64,000 bases of DNA from Yponomeuta sedellus (Eukaryota; Arthropoda; Insecta; Lepidoptera; Yponomeutidae). Numbering within the stretch: position 1 is the stretch's first letter; the number at the start of each line of letters is the position of its first letter. The position numbers and the translations under genes were made by a program. Positions 11,100 to 24,956 of the stretch are shown one piece after another. The notes below the pieces were generated by a model. It did no database searches and was not told where the DNA came from. It saw nothing but the letters and a program-made list of their open reading frames with translations. The stretch covers positions 18,674,805 to 18,738,804 of the forward strand of contig OW203736.1 of assembly GCA_934045075.1 (NCBI GenBank). Direction: 5' to 3'.

Positions 11100-11506
11100 A
11101 TATGTTATTGGATACCATTGCAGACCTTTACAATGGACGCTTCAGTCCACATTTAATTAGTCCAGAGCAGCTAAAGGAAGAACTCAGCATAATCTCCAGT
11201 CAAATCCCAACAGACTTATCTTTACCGATCTGTAACATACAAACAGATCTACCAGAAATCTACCACTTTCTTCAAATAAAATCAAGATTGTTGAAAGACT
11301 ACCTATTGTTCGAAATAAGGCTCCCACTAATCAGCAGAGAAACGTTCGAAATGTTTAGAGTACCCGTTCCGCAAAAACACAAAAGAAGCATCGTCAGCAT
11401 TAAACCGATAGCAAAGTTTATAGCAGTTACAAAAGGATTCGTTTTCTACCCTGACAGAAAGAGAAATGAAATCATGTCAGCAATCCTATTCGAATATGAT
11501 AAATAG

Positions 11507-12115
11507 TGATACCGTCAAGTGTAAGTGTATAAATAAAAATAAGCAAATTAATTAAGTGTTAAAATTTATTCAGGTTTGGACATATTGCAGTATAGACAAT
11601 AATGATGACCGTGTCTTGACCGTGCGTCAAACATTTAAAAGTTAAACGTTCTTGTAAAATACGTATATAACAATGAACGTATTTTACAATACGCTACCCA
11701 AAAGACAATAGATGTATTTTTCCGTAAAAAGAGTATGTATTGCATAAAGTGTTCTTAGAATTTAAGTGATTGATAAAAATGATTTGTATTTTTTGTATTA
11801 AATATTGACTATGTACAATTAAAAACCTCGATATACGCGAAATTTCAGTTAAAACGATTTTTTTCGGAACGTATCCCTCGCGTAAAGCGGGGTCTTACTG
11901 TAGTTGTTTAGTGTTACGAAGAAGGTTCGAGAACATTAGAGAAAGATGACAGAAGTACATCGATCGGTGTATTCGTGTTGCGTCTATACACACGTACACG
12001 TACTTACTTATATTTTAGTCAATTGCTAACTAAGTTCTCCAATATCGCTATTAAAATATTTACAGAATGCATACCTAATGTCAACAATGGTTACCGCTGA
12101 ACACTGCACATTAAG
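11507..12115. other. No gene seen; AT-rich sequence after env
   Basis: No convincing ORF. It may be the 3' UTR and LTR of the BEL/Pao element, but I could not define TG...CA ends or a paired LTR. A short inverted pair around 11653-11693 (AAAATACGT / ACGTATTTT) is the only structure noted. Confidence 0.4.
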
Positions 12116-12319
12116 ATGTCGCACCAACGCAACAATACCAATCGTCAAGATTACCGTGATCGCCAAGATGGAGATGAGCCTACCGCTAATCAGTACGGGA
12201 ATAACAAGAATCAGAATCAAGGCGGACGCGGAAACCCCTCGCACAGAGGTGGTGGTTCACGAGGAGGAAGATCCTCAGCTAATAAAGCACGTGACCAAAG
12301 ACGTCAGGATGAATACTGA
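12116..12319 (+). CDS. Small Arg/Gly/Asn/Gln-rich ORF, unknown
   Basis: 67 codons, strongly hydrophilic and basic, with RGG/GGR repeats in the second half (NQGGRGNPSHRGGGSRGGR), as in RNA-binding tails and nucleocapsid proteins of retroelements. There is no other domain. It ends about 35 bases before the truncated start of LINE fragment B. It could be the end of a gag-like ORF or chance low-complexity coding. I do not recognise a family. Confidence 0.3.
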   Translation: MSHQRNNTNRQDYRDRQDGDEPTANQYGNNKNQNQGGRGNPSHRGGGSRGGRSSANKARDQRRQDEY

Positions 12320-12354
12320 CGCAATGATCCTCGGCAAGCAGCCGCTCAGAAGGA

Positions 12355-13494
12355 AATGTCAAAGTAGTTGACAGCCAAAGTTATATTGGGTAGGGACAAA
12401 CTAGACCTCGTCGAAGAGACTGTATTTCTAGGTATCACAATTGATGCAGAGCTTCAATGGGGTCCTCATATAGAAAATTTGGCAAATAGGCTTAGCTCAG
12501 CAACGTATGCTGTTAAAAGATTTAGGGAACTAACTGACGTCGCAAGTGCCAGGCTTGTTTATTTTAGTTACTTCCATAGTATCATGTCCTACGGCATACT
12601 ATTGTGGGGACGGGCAGCGGACATTGAGACCATCTTCATCTTGCAGAAAAGAGCGATCAGATTCATCTATAAGCTAGGCAGGAGAGATTCGTTAAGAGAA
12701 TTCTTTAAAGAAACAAACATCCTGACAGTTGCCAGCCAGTACATCTATGAAAATATTATGTATGTCAGGAAAAATATTAGCAACTTTAAAACTGCAGGTA
12801 GCCAACACCATGTAAATACTAGAAATAAACATAAACTTTTGATCCCAAGATCTTGGCTGGCAAAGGTTAATACATCCTTCATGGGGCATTGTATACGCTT
12901 CTACAATAAAATCCCTGAAGATATATTAAGTTTGACTGAAGCGCGGTTCAAAAAATGAGTAAAGTACACTTAGTGCCCAAAGAGCTACTATAATATTAAG
13001 GATTATTTAGATGACAATGATGTCTGGAATTCAAGCACGTAAAATTCACGAGTTTTGTAGAATCTGTGTTTCGTTATCATCCCTTGTATGTCCCCACTGC
13101 TGGGGCACGGGTCTCTTCCTGCATCGCAGGAAGTTTAGACCATACTCCACCACGGGGGCCAAGTCCGGGTTGGTGGAGGATTGTAAGACAGTGGCGGGCC
13201 TGACTGTCAGAAGTTATCAAGCCGCCCATAAGGCATCTGGCTTAACGACTGCTTAACCACGTAATTGATTCCAATCACTCGGTTCGCCTAGGCCACGAGC
13301 GCTTCGAATCTTCAGAATCTGTGTAAATTATGTTAATTAAGGAATTTGAAAAGACTAAGTTTGGAGTTTTTTTATCCAATTTTTCTCCAAAATGATCCAG
13401 ATTTTGAAATGGACACCTAGTTTGACTTGTAACGTTCATTAAGCCGCAGTATCTGCGCTACTTTGAATAAAACCTTTTCATTTCATTTCATTTA
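12355..13494 (+). mobile_element. LINE fragment B (Jockey/CR1-like), 5'-truncated
   Basis: The longest open part is 12368-12958, with VFLGITIDAELQWGPHIE, IMSYGILLWGRAADIET, LQKRAIRFIYKLG and FKETNILTVASQYIYEN, the segment after the RT domain in Jockey/CR1-type ORF2 proteins. It aligns with fragment A for most of its length and is less damaged. The 3' end GAATAAAACCTTTTCATTTC is followed by repeated ATTTC up to about 13494. A 246-bp retroposon (13069-13314) interrupts its 3' UTR. Endonuclease and RT core are missing, as expected of 5' truncation. Confidence 0.8.
13069..13314 (-). mobile_element. Short retroposon, longer copy, with 10-bp TSD
   Basis: It is flanked by AGAATCTGTG on both sides (13059-13068, 13315-13324). 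The segment from about 13072 to 13186 is the reverse complement of 48524-48627. Both share the terminus TGATAACG, which I take as the 3' end, while the other end differs in length as expected of 5' truncation. There is no ORF of note. It is nested in LINE fragment B. Confidence 0.6.
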
Positions 13495-14829
13495 ATTGTG
13501 ACGCCGTTGTGTCGTAAGTGCTATCCGAATTCAATAGTAATTCTTTACAGCGATGGACTAGGTCGTGCAATGGTGTTCTGTGCGATTGATATCTCTATCT
13601 CAAGATTTTGTACAGGTTTAGAACTCAGAAAGCAAAGCTTTGATTGCTTTAAAGATGCTAACCGCTTGTCTTTTTGTTACGTGGCATTACATTACTATTT
13701 CACTAATTTAGTATAAAAGCAAAGATAATTATTCATCATCTTTGTTTCATAAAGGATCTCATGTGATCGCATGCGTTAAAAAATGCTGACGAACACAGTC
13801 ACTGCCACTTAATGTCAAGCGCATGCGCGTTATATCATTAAGTCTATACAATAATCTTTGATACATATATAAGTACAATTATCTTAAAATAAGTTCTTAG
13901 CAGATCTTGCTACAAAAATTTAAATGACTATGTTGTCCCTTTTCTATGCAAACCTCGTAATTAAATAATTTTGGAAATTTAAATTATTCGTGAAGTATAC
14001 TTATTAGAACTTCTAACGAACGTTTTTTTCATAATTTCCCGAAAATGGCCATTCTGCAGACACTATAATACACTTTCGTAGGAGTGAAATTTGGAAGAAA
14101 TTTTTTTTTTGGAATCAAATAATTTTCTTTTTCAGTGTAAGCTGATCCATAAAACAGAAGAATGGTATGCACATTCTTACATTCTTATATTTCGAGCAAA
14201 TAACAATGTTAATTCTTGTTTTAACTAATTACACCTAAGCGTTTGAATTTTCCGCTTTGGTATTATTAGCAAAAACAAAAAAAACCGTTTGCATAAATTC
14301 CGCGAAAATAACTATAGCTGTTAAACAATATAAATGACTACTACCTATTTTGTTACCGTGCACTCCATTCTTATGTTTCAAAAAATGGGCATGAGCTCGA
14401 AACATTTCGGAGAATTAGGTTAGTCTGGGACCTTTAATTATGTCATGATATTAGGCATTTATATTGGGTGGTCTCGTAAGGTAAGCTTGCCGTAATCCTG
14501 CGAACTAGTAACAAAAATAACTTCTAGCTCGAAGGTATAATATTATAGTTTCAAAAATAGGTAGTAGATAGTAAATAATAGACATGATTTTTTACTGTTA
14601 TGGCGCCATCCACACTGAAGAAAATGAATTCCAACTATTCACTGTTTTTGCCCAGTTGAATCTTTTACAGTAGACCCAACGTAAAATTTATTAACAACAA
14701 CGCTTACATCAGCTGATATAAATGATTTTCTACAATTGACACAACTGTAGTCACAGTTATTACAAATGTACGACATTTTCTTTCACTGTCTATAACAGTT
14801 ATTAGACATAAGAAACTCCGTTGAAATAG
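13495..14829. other. No gene seen; AT-rich intergenic sequence
   Basis: Only short chance ORFs. A/T runs are common (for example around 14098-14110). No inverted or direct repeat structure was found by eye before the satellite begins near 14830. Confidence 0.5.
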
Positions 14830-16110
14830 CATTACTGATTCAAAACAGTATCTACTACAGTTTTTTACAGTTGGTGCAACAAAGTTAACATTTGAATCAC
14901 CGATCAAACAGTTCGCGCAACCGTGTACACATTTAATGTCAATTTAACGTAGCATTACTGATTCAAAGCAGTAGCTACCACAATTTTTAACAGTTGGCGC
15001 AACAAACATAACGTTTTAATCTTAATGACCACCTTCATTTGAACGAACTGGTTATGTTCACGTAAGCGATCAAACAGTTCGTCCAACCGAATACACATTT
15101 AATGTCAACTTGACGTAGCATTACTGATTCAAATCAGTAGCTACCACAGTTTTTAACAGTTGGCACAACAAAAATAACATTTAATCTTCATGAGCACCTT
15201 CATTTGAACGAACTGGTTATGTTCACATAACCGATCAAACAGTTCGTGCAACCGAATACACATTTAATGTCAGCCTGATGCAGCATTACTGACTCAAATC
15301 AGTAGCTACCACAGTTTTTAACAGTTGACGTAACAAAAATTACATTTTAATCTTAATGAGCACCTTCATTTGAACGAACTGGTTATGATCACGTAACCGA
15401 TCAAACAGTTCGTGCAACTGAATACACATTTAATGTCAGCCTGATGCAGCATTACTGATTCAAAGCAGTAGCTACCACCGTTTTGATCAGTTGGCGCAAC
15501 AAAAATAACATTTTAATCTTCATGAGCACCTTCGTTTGAACTAACTGGTTATGTTCACGTAACCGATCAAACAGTTCGTGCAACCGAATACACATTTAAT
15601 GTCAGCTTGACGCAGCAGTACTGATTCAAATCAGTAGCTATCACAGTTTGGTATGGGTGAAAAAAATGATTAAAATTTGAATTTAAAAGCACCTTCATTT
15701 GAACTAACTGATTATACTCAACCGATCAAACAGTTCGCGGAATCGAAAACATTTTTAATATTTAATGTCAGCTTGAGATAGCATTATTGGTTCAAAATAG
15801 TAGCTACCACATTTCTAAATATTTGGCGCAATTAAAATAACATTTTAATCTAAATGAGCTCATTAACTTGATTTAACTGATTTGGTACTTATACTCAAAT
15901 AACCGGTCAGAAGTTTGCGCAACTGAATACACGTTTAATGTTTAAAGTTAGCTTGAGATAGCATTACTAAATCATAATAACAGTAGCCACCACAGTTTTT
16001 TAAAGTTGGCGCAACATAAATAACATTTAAATCTAAATGAGCTCCTCACTTAAATTAACTGATTTGGTACCTACTCAAATAACCGATCAAACAGTTCGCG
16101 CAACCGAACA
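14830..16110. repeat. Tandem satellite, about 166-bp unit, 7-8 copies
   Basis: A block beginning GATTCAAA-CAGTAGCTACCAC recurs at about 14836, 14959, 15125, 15291, 15457, 15622, 15789 and 15968. Spacings are close to 166 bp in the centre; the first (123) and last (about 179) intervals are irregular. Each unit also has CGATCAAACAGTTCG. An internal imperfect palindrome (GGTTA...TAACC within AACTG...CAGTT) recurs in most units. The outer units are more diverged than the central ones, as expected from unequal exchange. Confidence 0.85.
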
Positions 16111-16113
16111 CAC

Positions 16114-16445
16114 GCCTCTAAATAGGTTTTTAAATTTGTTCCTTAGCACGGGTTAGTGCATTAAAAATAAAAATAGTATAATCATGTGGGTACAGTGATA
16201 TCGTTCCGATGTTAAAACCTAACTGCAATGTAGGTAGTCGGGGCTGTAAGTAATGCAATTTGCTTAAGTCAGATGTCGCTGCCTGTACGTAATACAGAGA
16301 ATATTGTAAAGAGGTTCGAAATTTCGCTGATGCCGTGAGTCGCCCATTGGCTCAATTGGTAGAGCGCTGGTACGGATAGCCAGAGGTTGCGGGTTCGAAT
16401 CCCGGCATGGGTGAAATTTTTAGCCTCTAAATAGGTTTTTAAATT
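16114..16445 (+). repeat. tRNA-headed SINE-like repeat, copy 1
   Basis: 16342-16412 folds as a tRNA-like unit. It has an A-box-like GGCTCAATTGGTAGAGC, a B box GGTTCGAATCC and a 6-7 bp acceptor pairing. The anticodon loop ACGGATA lacks U33, so it is a tRNA pseudogene rather than a working tRNA. The flanking motif CCTCTAAATAGGTTTTTAAA occurs on both sides (from 16114 and 16422), here as a direct repeat. The upstream arm contains TTCCTTAGCACGGGTTAGTG, shared with copies at 24.96 and 30.18 kb. Confidence 0.65.
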
Positions 16446-16689
16446 ACGAGTACTTCCCGGTTCCGAGTAGCTAGATAGACTATCAGAGATACATAAACGC
16501 TGTCTTAGCAAAAGTATGATGAGGCCTTCCAATGAGCAAATAAAATCGAAGGTCTGGATCTGGAGTACTCTGGAATACCTGATGTGGAACTCTCGCCTTA
16601 GCGAAATCATATCTTTTGGCATAAAAATAATTTTAGAAGCAGGACGTGTTCGCTATTCATCCGTAGATTTACTATATTTAAGTACTACC

Positions 16690-17159
16690 AAAAAGAAGTG
16701 AAATCCCAACAAAAACACCTGTAAAACCGGCCAACTGCGAGTCGGATTCGCGCAATGTAGAGTTCCGTAGAAAGAGGGTTTTTTCATGTGCTTTACAGAA
16801 CTAACAACTTCATCGAAGTAATTTTCAATGGATTTTGTACAAAATTTTACTTTTATAATTTGGTTATAACTCGTTAACTAGTAAAGCCTACTTAGCCGTG
16901 ATACTTTTCAAGTTCATTATATGTGCTACTACCCTGAATTTTTTCACGTTTCTGCAATCAACCGCTTAGCCAGGAGAGAGGGGGGGCACCCTACTCGGAC
17001 AAAAATTTGCGCTTTAAAGCCTAACATTTCGTAAACGGAACCCTAAATCGAAAAATGGTCTTCCTACACCCACAATATATTTCAACGACCAATCTAACGA
17101 TAGCCCACATGATGGGGTAGACGAGAAAAAATATCATCCCCACTTTTCAGTAAAAAAAA
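16690..17159 (+). repeat. Lepidopteran-type dispersed repeat, 5' part
   Basis: It starts near GGCCAACTGCGAGTCGGATTC, followed by a GTTCCGTAGA block. This is a very common interspersed-repeat opening in moth and butterfly genomes, recalled from family knowledge rather than searched. It leads into the CAGA/CGGA array and ends with GGGTTC...ACGGAACCCTA at about 18699-18728, so the whole repeat would span 16690-18728 with an inserted palindrome and an expanded array. Confidence 0.5.
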
Positions 17160-18684
<1,525 letters not shown>

Positions 18685-18729
18685 CATGGCGAAACTATAA
18701 GGGTTCTTTGTCGAACTACGGAACCCTAA

Positions 18730-20450
18730 AAAGAGTGCCTAGTTTCGATTCTAATAATGTGGCTATAAAAAGTAGTGAGATCTATAATGAGCCAAGTTAT
18801 ACTCTTTCTTTTCGCTTGAAAAAAACTAATGGTTTCATGGGACTTGGCCGTCAAAAATAAAGTGTAAAATATTGTGCTTATTATTTTTGATAGCGGCCAA
18901 GTCCTAATCAAGGATCTCATAAATCATAGGTAACTCGTAAACTACATTTGGGAACTTGAGATAATCACAGGACTTAATAGGGGTTAAAGCCAACTTATTA
19001 ACACTTATCTTATTTATTACAAAGTAACATCAAATAACGAAAATAAGTTTTGGCGAGAAACTAAATACCTACGCTCTTTTTAAGAACAATATGACAATAC
19101 TGCTAACTGAAAAGACGGTTATTTTAACCGTTTGCTCGGGTATTACCCGGGCGAGGCTGAGCGGTAGGGGGAGGGGGGGCTGTGTGGGCACCAGGCGCCC
19201 GCGCCGCCGCCGAGCAGGCGAGCAAGCACTCAGTGTTGCCAGGTGGTTTGTATTATAATTCAAATGTCCAGGAATTTGGTACTAAATTGCCTAACATCAC
19301 AAATTATGTTTACTGGACTGTAATGTTTTTCATATGTACCTGTAAGTATATATCTATGTATGAATGTTGGTTTATCTGATTATGTGTGTCGCCCTGTTGT
19401 CTAAGGCCCTGTGCAACGAGCAACTTTTTCGAACCACCTTTTTTTCAATTGAGGTGTCGTTGTAGTATTTAAGGGCGTTAAATAAAAAAATACGAACCGG
19501 AGGTACACACTTTTAAGGACTACCGTCCGTTTCACGACACAATGTCACCAGACAGCGCTATTTTTTCATAACTTTATATCCTATCACGTCTCGTAACGTT
19601 AACGTTAACCAAGATAACGTTATTTATGACGTCATAAAACGTTACTTACTGAAATAGCGCTTTGCATAGTATTAACGATATGAATAACCTTATAATCCGG
19701 ATTTTACGCACGGTGCACATCAGTAGTCACACACAGCACAGGCAACAGACAACAAAAAATGCGCACGCGCAAATTTTGTTGTCTTTCTCTCAGTCATTAT
19801 GAGAGTGCTAAACTTTGTAATAAGTTGGTAAATTTTTGTTATTGTGTTTTTATTTACTTTAGTACCTTGCTAATGTCGCAGTTATTTGAATAAATGTTTT
19901 CTATCTATCAGTCGTTCATGTGTAAAACATGGCAACAGCATGGTACAACGTTAAAAATAACGTTATGAATAACGATATCAGTTTCTTTTTGGTTTTATAT
20001 CGGTAGTGATATTTGATATCGTTATTGCGGTCTGATGCATAATGTTATCGCTTAAACGAAACGATATGAAAGTAACGTTTTCATCCACATTTCATCCATT
20101 TTATCTGAATGTCACAAACTTGCGATGGCATGCTAAGACCTTTTCGTAACAAAATTGCTGTCTCCCAACTCAACGGTCTATATTCTAAACATTATCCTCA
20201 AACTCTGAGCGAATTGAACGATTCTAGTGTTAAATTTCTAAAATATTTTCAAACCCTTGGGATTAATTAAATTCAGTAAGTACTTATTTTAATTCCTTGG
20301 GGTTAAAGTTTTGCTTAAGACAGATTTTGCTTGACGTTTAATGTTTGACTTTTAATAATGTAGGTACCTAGTGCATGAAATCAGTTTAATCGTTTTTGGT
20401 TTTACTCATTACAAAAAAAATAAGAAAAAAAATAATTTCTGATATTTTTT
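18730..20450. other. No gene seen; intergenic with one short hairpin
   Basis: A stem-loop at 18840-18904 pairs GGACTTGGCCG with CGGCCAAGTCC and adjacent TCAAAAATAA / TTATTTTTGA. A GC-rich patch lies at 19140-19220. Several GTTATC/GATAAC-type motifs occur at 19590-20080 without clear periodicity. No ORF is convincing. Confidence 0.5.
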
Positions 20451-20459
20451 GCTGCGGGG

Positions 20460-20691
20460 TATTGGCAATGGCAACACTGGGCCCGCCGCCGCCGTGGCGC
20501 TGTTCCGTCCCGTCGAGGGCAGCGAGCGGAGCGTCAGTCCTCCCCTCCATCCATCCAGTTGATCCAGTCAGTCAGTTCAGTTCAGTTGTGCGTGCGCACG
20601 TTGTGTTGTTCTTGCGCGACTGCGTGTGTCCGACGTTCAAAGTGCTAAAAGTGTGTTCGCGAAGTGTCTCCAGTGTAATTTGTTTAGAGGT
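20460..20691 (+). promoter_or_regulatory. GC-rich 5' leader/promoter region of the SAM-domain gene
   Basis: About 230 bases before the ATG are clearly richer in GC than the surroundings and contain CCGCCGCCG and repeated TCAGT(T) motifs near 20565-20585, which resemble insect initiator elements. No TATA box was seen. This is an inference from position and composition. Confidence 0.35.
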
Positions 20692-21371
20692 ATGGAAGAA
20701 AGTCAGGAGGAATCTGACATAACAAAGATTCTACAAAGCTGGAACTTTAATAAGTACGTCAACGTTTTCATAGGTAAGTTCCAATTACATTTTACAGTAC
20801 CTACCTACCTTAATTTATGTGTGTATGAAATAGAGATTGTGCTTAGAAAAATTATAAGTCCTGATCGCAGCTCTTTAAGTGCAGTGCATCCCAAAAAATA
20901 GAATTGGTTCCTGGCGAGTCAGCCAGCCAGCTCCCATAACGTAGGTAGGTGGCCGTCATTTTGGATCAAGTTACGACTTGTGCACTATATAGCTGCCTGA
21001 CTGTACATACAAAACTAATTACAATACAATACAACTTTGTTTCAGGAACTACAATCGCCTTAAATTTGTGAGTGTAGGTAATGTAATATTCGGTCCTTCC
21101 ACTAGGATCCCCTATTTTTGCTCCCTAGGGGATCGAAAAGCACTCTGCATGTTAGGTTTTTTTTTGAGTGTGAAAAAGCTGAAGTCTTGGGTCTTGGTCT
21201 CGCGGTGTAATACTCCTAACCTGTGTGTGTCTCTGTTTTGACAAAATTTGAAGTCACATACTTACCTAATGTAAGAAAATAGTTCCATAGGTCCAAAATC
21301 ATTTTGATCTACTGATGTTAACGTTGTAATTAATTTAAAAAAACACGCTGCCTTTACTTGGCACCTACCTA

Positions 21372-21996
21372 TACGCTTAGCATGCACGTTTTGACTCTGT
21401 CGACGTCGAGTGAGAGACTTAAGGAGTACTTGTCATGTCTTAAGCGTGTGCATGGCAGCCGAGACTCGAGATAGCCAATAGAATGCAGTCTTGTCTACAA
21501 AAGTACTTTTTACTGCATTCTTTTTTGATAATCTTCGCGACTGGGTGAATTTTATTATCGGACAAAAATACGTTTAAATTAATTTCTAACACAACACAAA
21601 AGTCACTGTCTTGAATATTTTATCAACTGATAGATCGTTCTATGCAATAAGTTTGGTAAAATCAACAAACGGCAATCAAAAAGAAATCATAATACAGCAA
21701 GAACACAAAAAACATTAACAAAATTTCTATTTTTCCTGTCGAATTTATGCTCTCGAGGCCTTGTCTTCCCCTCCGTGGGTACCAGACATGTCTCGGTCGC
21801 ATAATTCAAAATTTATGTCTTAAGTCGGCCGAAATCATCTCGGCAATGCCGCAATGCTACCCGTCGTAGACAAGTCTCGGTCGTCTCCATCTCGGTCGCG
21901 GTCGCCATGCTAACGTCGAGACATCTCGGGCTCCACAGAGAAATTGACTTTTTTGCGTAGAGAAGGGCTTCCCTCGAGCATGTCATGCTAAGCGTA
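21372..21996. mobile_element. Candidate MITE in intron 1
   Basis: TACGCTTAGCATG at 21372-21384 and its exact complement at 21984-21996 bound about 625 bp with no ORF. The inner sequence holds several GAGACTCG / CGAGACAT-type words in both orientations. No target duplication is clear. The inverted ends are seen; the MITE call is inference. Confidence 0.4.
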
Positions 21997-24956
21997 CTGA
22001 ACAGTTGGAACTATTTTTTTTTAAGAAGTTTGGGTTGGTGGGTCATTTTTGGGGTTTGAGTTGGACCGTATTCTGAAACTTAATCAGTCATTCATTAATT
22101 TGTTTTTGATCATGAATAATCGAGTAGATTATGCTATTACTTGCTGAATTATTGACTGAATAAAACAATAGAAGCACGATCGGGTCGTGCCTCAAACAGG
22201 AATCGGTTTTTGTTTTTAGTATTTTTGGTCAGTTTTCGAAATCGAGTGGGCATGAAGCAAACTTTAGAATAATAAGTACGGGCACGAACGACAGTTTCAC
22301 TGTTAGAAGCAACTAAAGCTTTGTTTGGCTAAACAAGCATGGTCTAATAATATTTCCTGATCAATTATTTAAAGATGAGCGATTATGAATGACTTTATTC
22401 AAATTGTTCCATTGTTGAAGTCATTATTTTATGAGAAAAAGACGAATTTTGTATTGCAAATGTTTTTGTATTCGATTGTTATAAGTAGTATCAAACCATT
22501 CGATTGTTTGAATACAATCACCCATCTTTAAAATATCCCCTTATAACAGACAACCTTTCAGGGGTTTTTTTTACTAATTTAGATTTTTTTTCTGTATAAA
22601 ATATGTGTTGCTAAACTTGCTAATAACGTGGTAACCTTAGGTCAGTGAGATGTGTATTTATAATGTTATGGGTGCTTAAATCTAACTCACATTGTGCAAT
22701 AATGAATTTGTAAATTGATTATAAAATGAAACTTTTAATAATGTCCTTTCAGAACATGAGGTGGACCTTGAAGCTTTAGAAATTTTGGATGAAAATCAAA
22801 TAAGAACCCTTATTCCAAGTGTGGGTCCACAAGCAAAATTTATAAGAAAATTATCGGAATGGAAGCTTGATAGACAAAAACAAAAGGTATTCTGACATTA
22901 AGTTTCAAGATTTTTTTCAAAACTATAAAATGGCACCAGATTGCCTCTGGTGGCGTATGGGATATTCTACCCCAAACTATCGCCTACTTGCAACTTGCAT
23001 TACCCCATTCCATGCATTACTGATGCTGGGTGGGGTGCTGAAACAATTAATATTGTTTAGGGTGACAAGGGGCAACTGCCTGTGATGAAAAAAATTCATG
23101 ATGGCCTATTCAAAATATCCGCCAAAATAAAAGTTGCTCCGATTTGGAAGAAATTTAGTATGGTGGGGTGGTTCTCGAGGGCTGCTTTAGCTGCCTGCTC
23201 CTCCAAGCGCCATTACAACCGCATGATATTCGGGTAAAATTTTATTTTTATTTTTACTTTCTTTTTTTTCCATAGGCAACGTATTTCCTGCCGAAAATCC
23301 ATCGATTTATTACACAAAACATCCTGACGGAGCACGGCGACCACAAGGTCGATTATATGATGCCGTCACCAATTTGAAAGCTAAATATAGAAAAAATAAA
23401 CTTTACGAGCCGCGACTCCGTCGAACGGTACTAGAGAGAAACCAGGACGGAGAACAAAAAGCGAAAGGAAAATGATCCTGTCATAACGTAGAAAACGTAA
23501 CAAGTGTAGATGTTGATGAAGCCATAGAATGGCTTTCTTCATTTACTGACAATTTAGCACTTTGTGAAGATAAGTGGCAGAAAACTAGATCGTGGCGCCG
23601 AAGCGAAGCATCAGGAGAAACTGGATTATACCTACACAAATTTCCTTGTTTGAAACGGTTATGGGGATACACCTTGGTAAGCTACTATAATTTTTTCAAG
23701 CTTTTATTTAACTTGCAATTGCAACGTATGTATCTATGTATCGAGAGTGCAGTGATAAAACCCGATAAGTGTGTAAAATTAGTTCTCGAGAAAATAAATA
23801 TTAAAGTTTGTTTATTTATTTTTGTTTATTTCTTAGTTATGCACTTACTGGGTTTTTAGGTCAGGATTTCTCTATGTTACACTTAACATTCGGTTTAACT
23901 GGTTACATCACTAAGAAGAACAAAAAAATCGGTTATAGTGGGCTATAAAAACGAATTTTCGAATTTTTTGCATTTATCGGGTTTTAACACTGCACCCTAT
24001 GTATGTTTGTCTGGGTGGAATCTCGCCGTCCACCGGCGCCGGTGACTGGCGACGGTGCCGTGCCGGCTAAATGTGGCCAGGCTTAGCTATGTGACATCAT
24101 TCTAATTCCAAGATGGTGGACCAGTTATTTTTTCTGCACTATCACATTACAAATCAAAGGGCTCGCTGAGGAGAACACGAAAACTAATACAATAAGCTTG
24201 TTTTAAATTTTTTATCATTGATCAAGAACAACTTTAAGTACCTTGAATATTTAAATTTTCTTATTCGAACAAACGTATGAGTCATTAAATGATTCAGTTC
24301 AAATCCAAAATTACTTTTCGTATTGACCAGAGCTATCCCCAGTTCCGGATTATGTCGGTAGTTTTTTACACTTTTTATAACAAGATAAGTTATGGTAAAG
24401 TATATTGTTTTACAGCTGCTGTCTGATTTTCATGAATGGTACCCAGACAATGAAACTACCCTGGAAGAAAAGTTCCCTATTTTAAAAAATAAAATTTTGA
24501 CATTAGGTTGCGAGCTTTCTACGAAGAGGACATTCTTATCTGAATTGAAAGATCTAGCTGCCGGTAAGTTTAAAAAACTTGTCTTTTGTGTGGGACGACT
24601 AAAGAGAGAGGGTCTATTAAAGGGAGAGGTAGCAAAAGAGTGGTAAAATTTGGTATCAGAACTTTCAGGCTACAAGCGAAAATTATGAAGTTACCGCCGT
24701 CCTGACTTCAGGATGGTGGGGCCACTTTGTAAATCGTATAACTTCTAAGTTTTGAGGTACAATTTTTTTATATATGTACCAAATAGTAGCAAAACAAATT
24801 GACCTGCTTATTTTGGGACCAACCTCCCTGTTAAAATATCTGAAACAGATGGGTTATATGGCATTTTTGCGACTTTAGAAAGATACGTAGATTTAACAAC
24901 AATGATTATCAATTCAGGAATTAATTAAATTATTTAAAACCTATTAAGAGTTTAAA

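Larger units (their letters stand above)
8298..11506 (+). pseudogene. Envelope (F-type fusion) gene of the BEL/Pao element, split and frameshifted
   Basis: It starts at 8298 with a signal-peptide-like N-terminus (Lys, then a Leu-rich core, ending near AQC) and overlaps the pol stop by 4 bases. Near residue 125 a furin-type site (RARR) is followed by a hydrophobic glycine-containing segment, the hallmark of baculovirus-F-like Env proteins of insect endogenous retroviruses. A one-base frameshift lies around 8790-8800, and the sequence continues in another frame to 9029. A DNA transposon (9030-11099) then interrupts it, and coding resumes at 11100-11506 (LLDTIADLYNGRFSPHLISP). No C-terminal membrane anchor is visible before the stop at 11506, so the gene is probably also truncated. 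It is an old, inactive copy. Confidence 0.75.

Noticed and set aside
14830..16110. CRISPR-like array
   Set aside because: Units of ~166 bp are similar throughout, with no short repeat and variable spacer pattern; the sequence is eukaryotic.
16342..16412. Possible functional tRNA gene
   Set aside because: Loop ACGGATA lacks U33, similar units are embedded in dispersed repeats, and the acceptor stem is imperfect; treated as the head of a SINE-like repeat.
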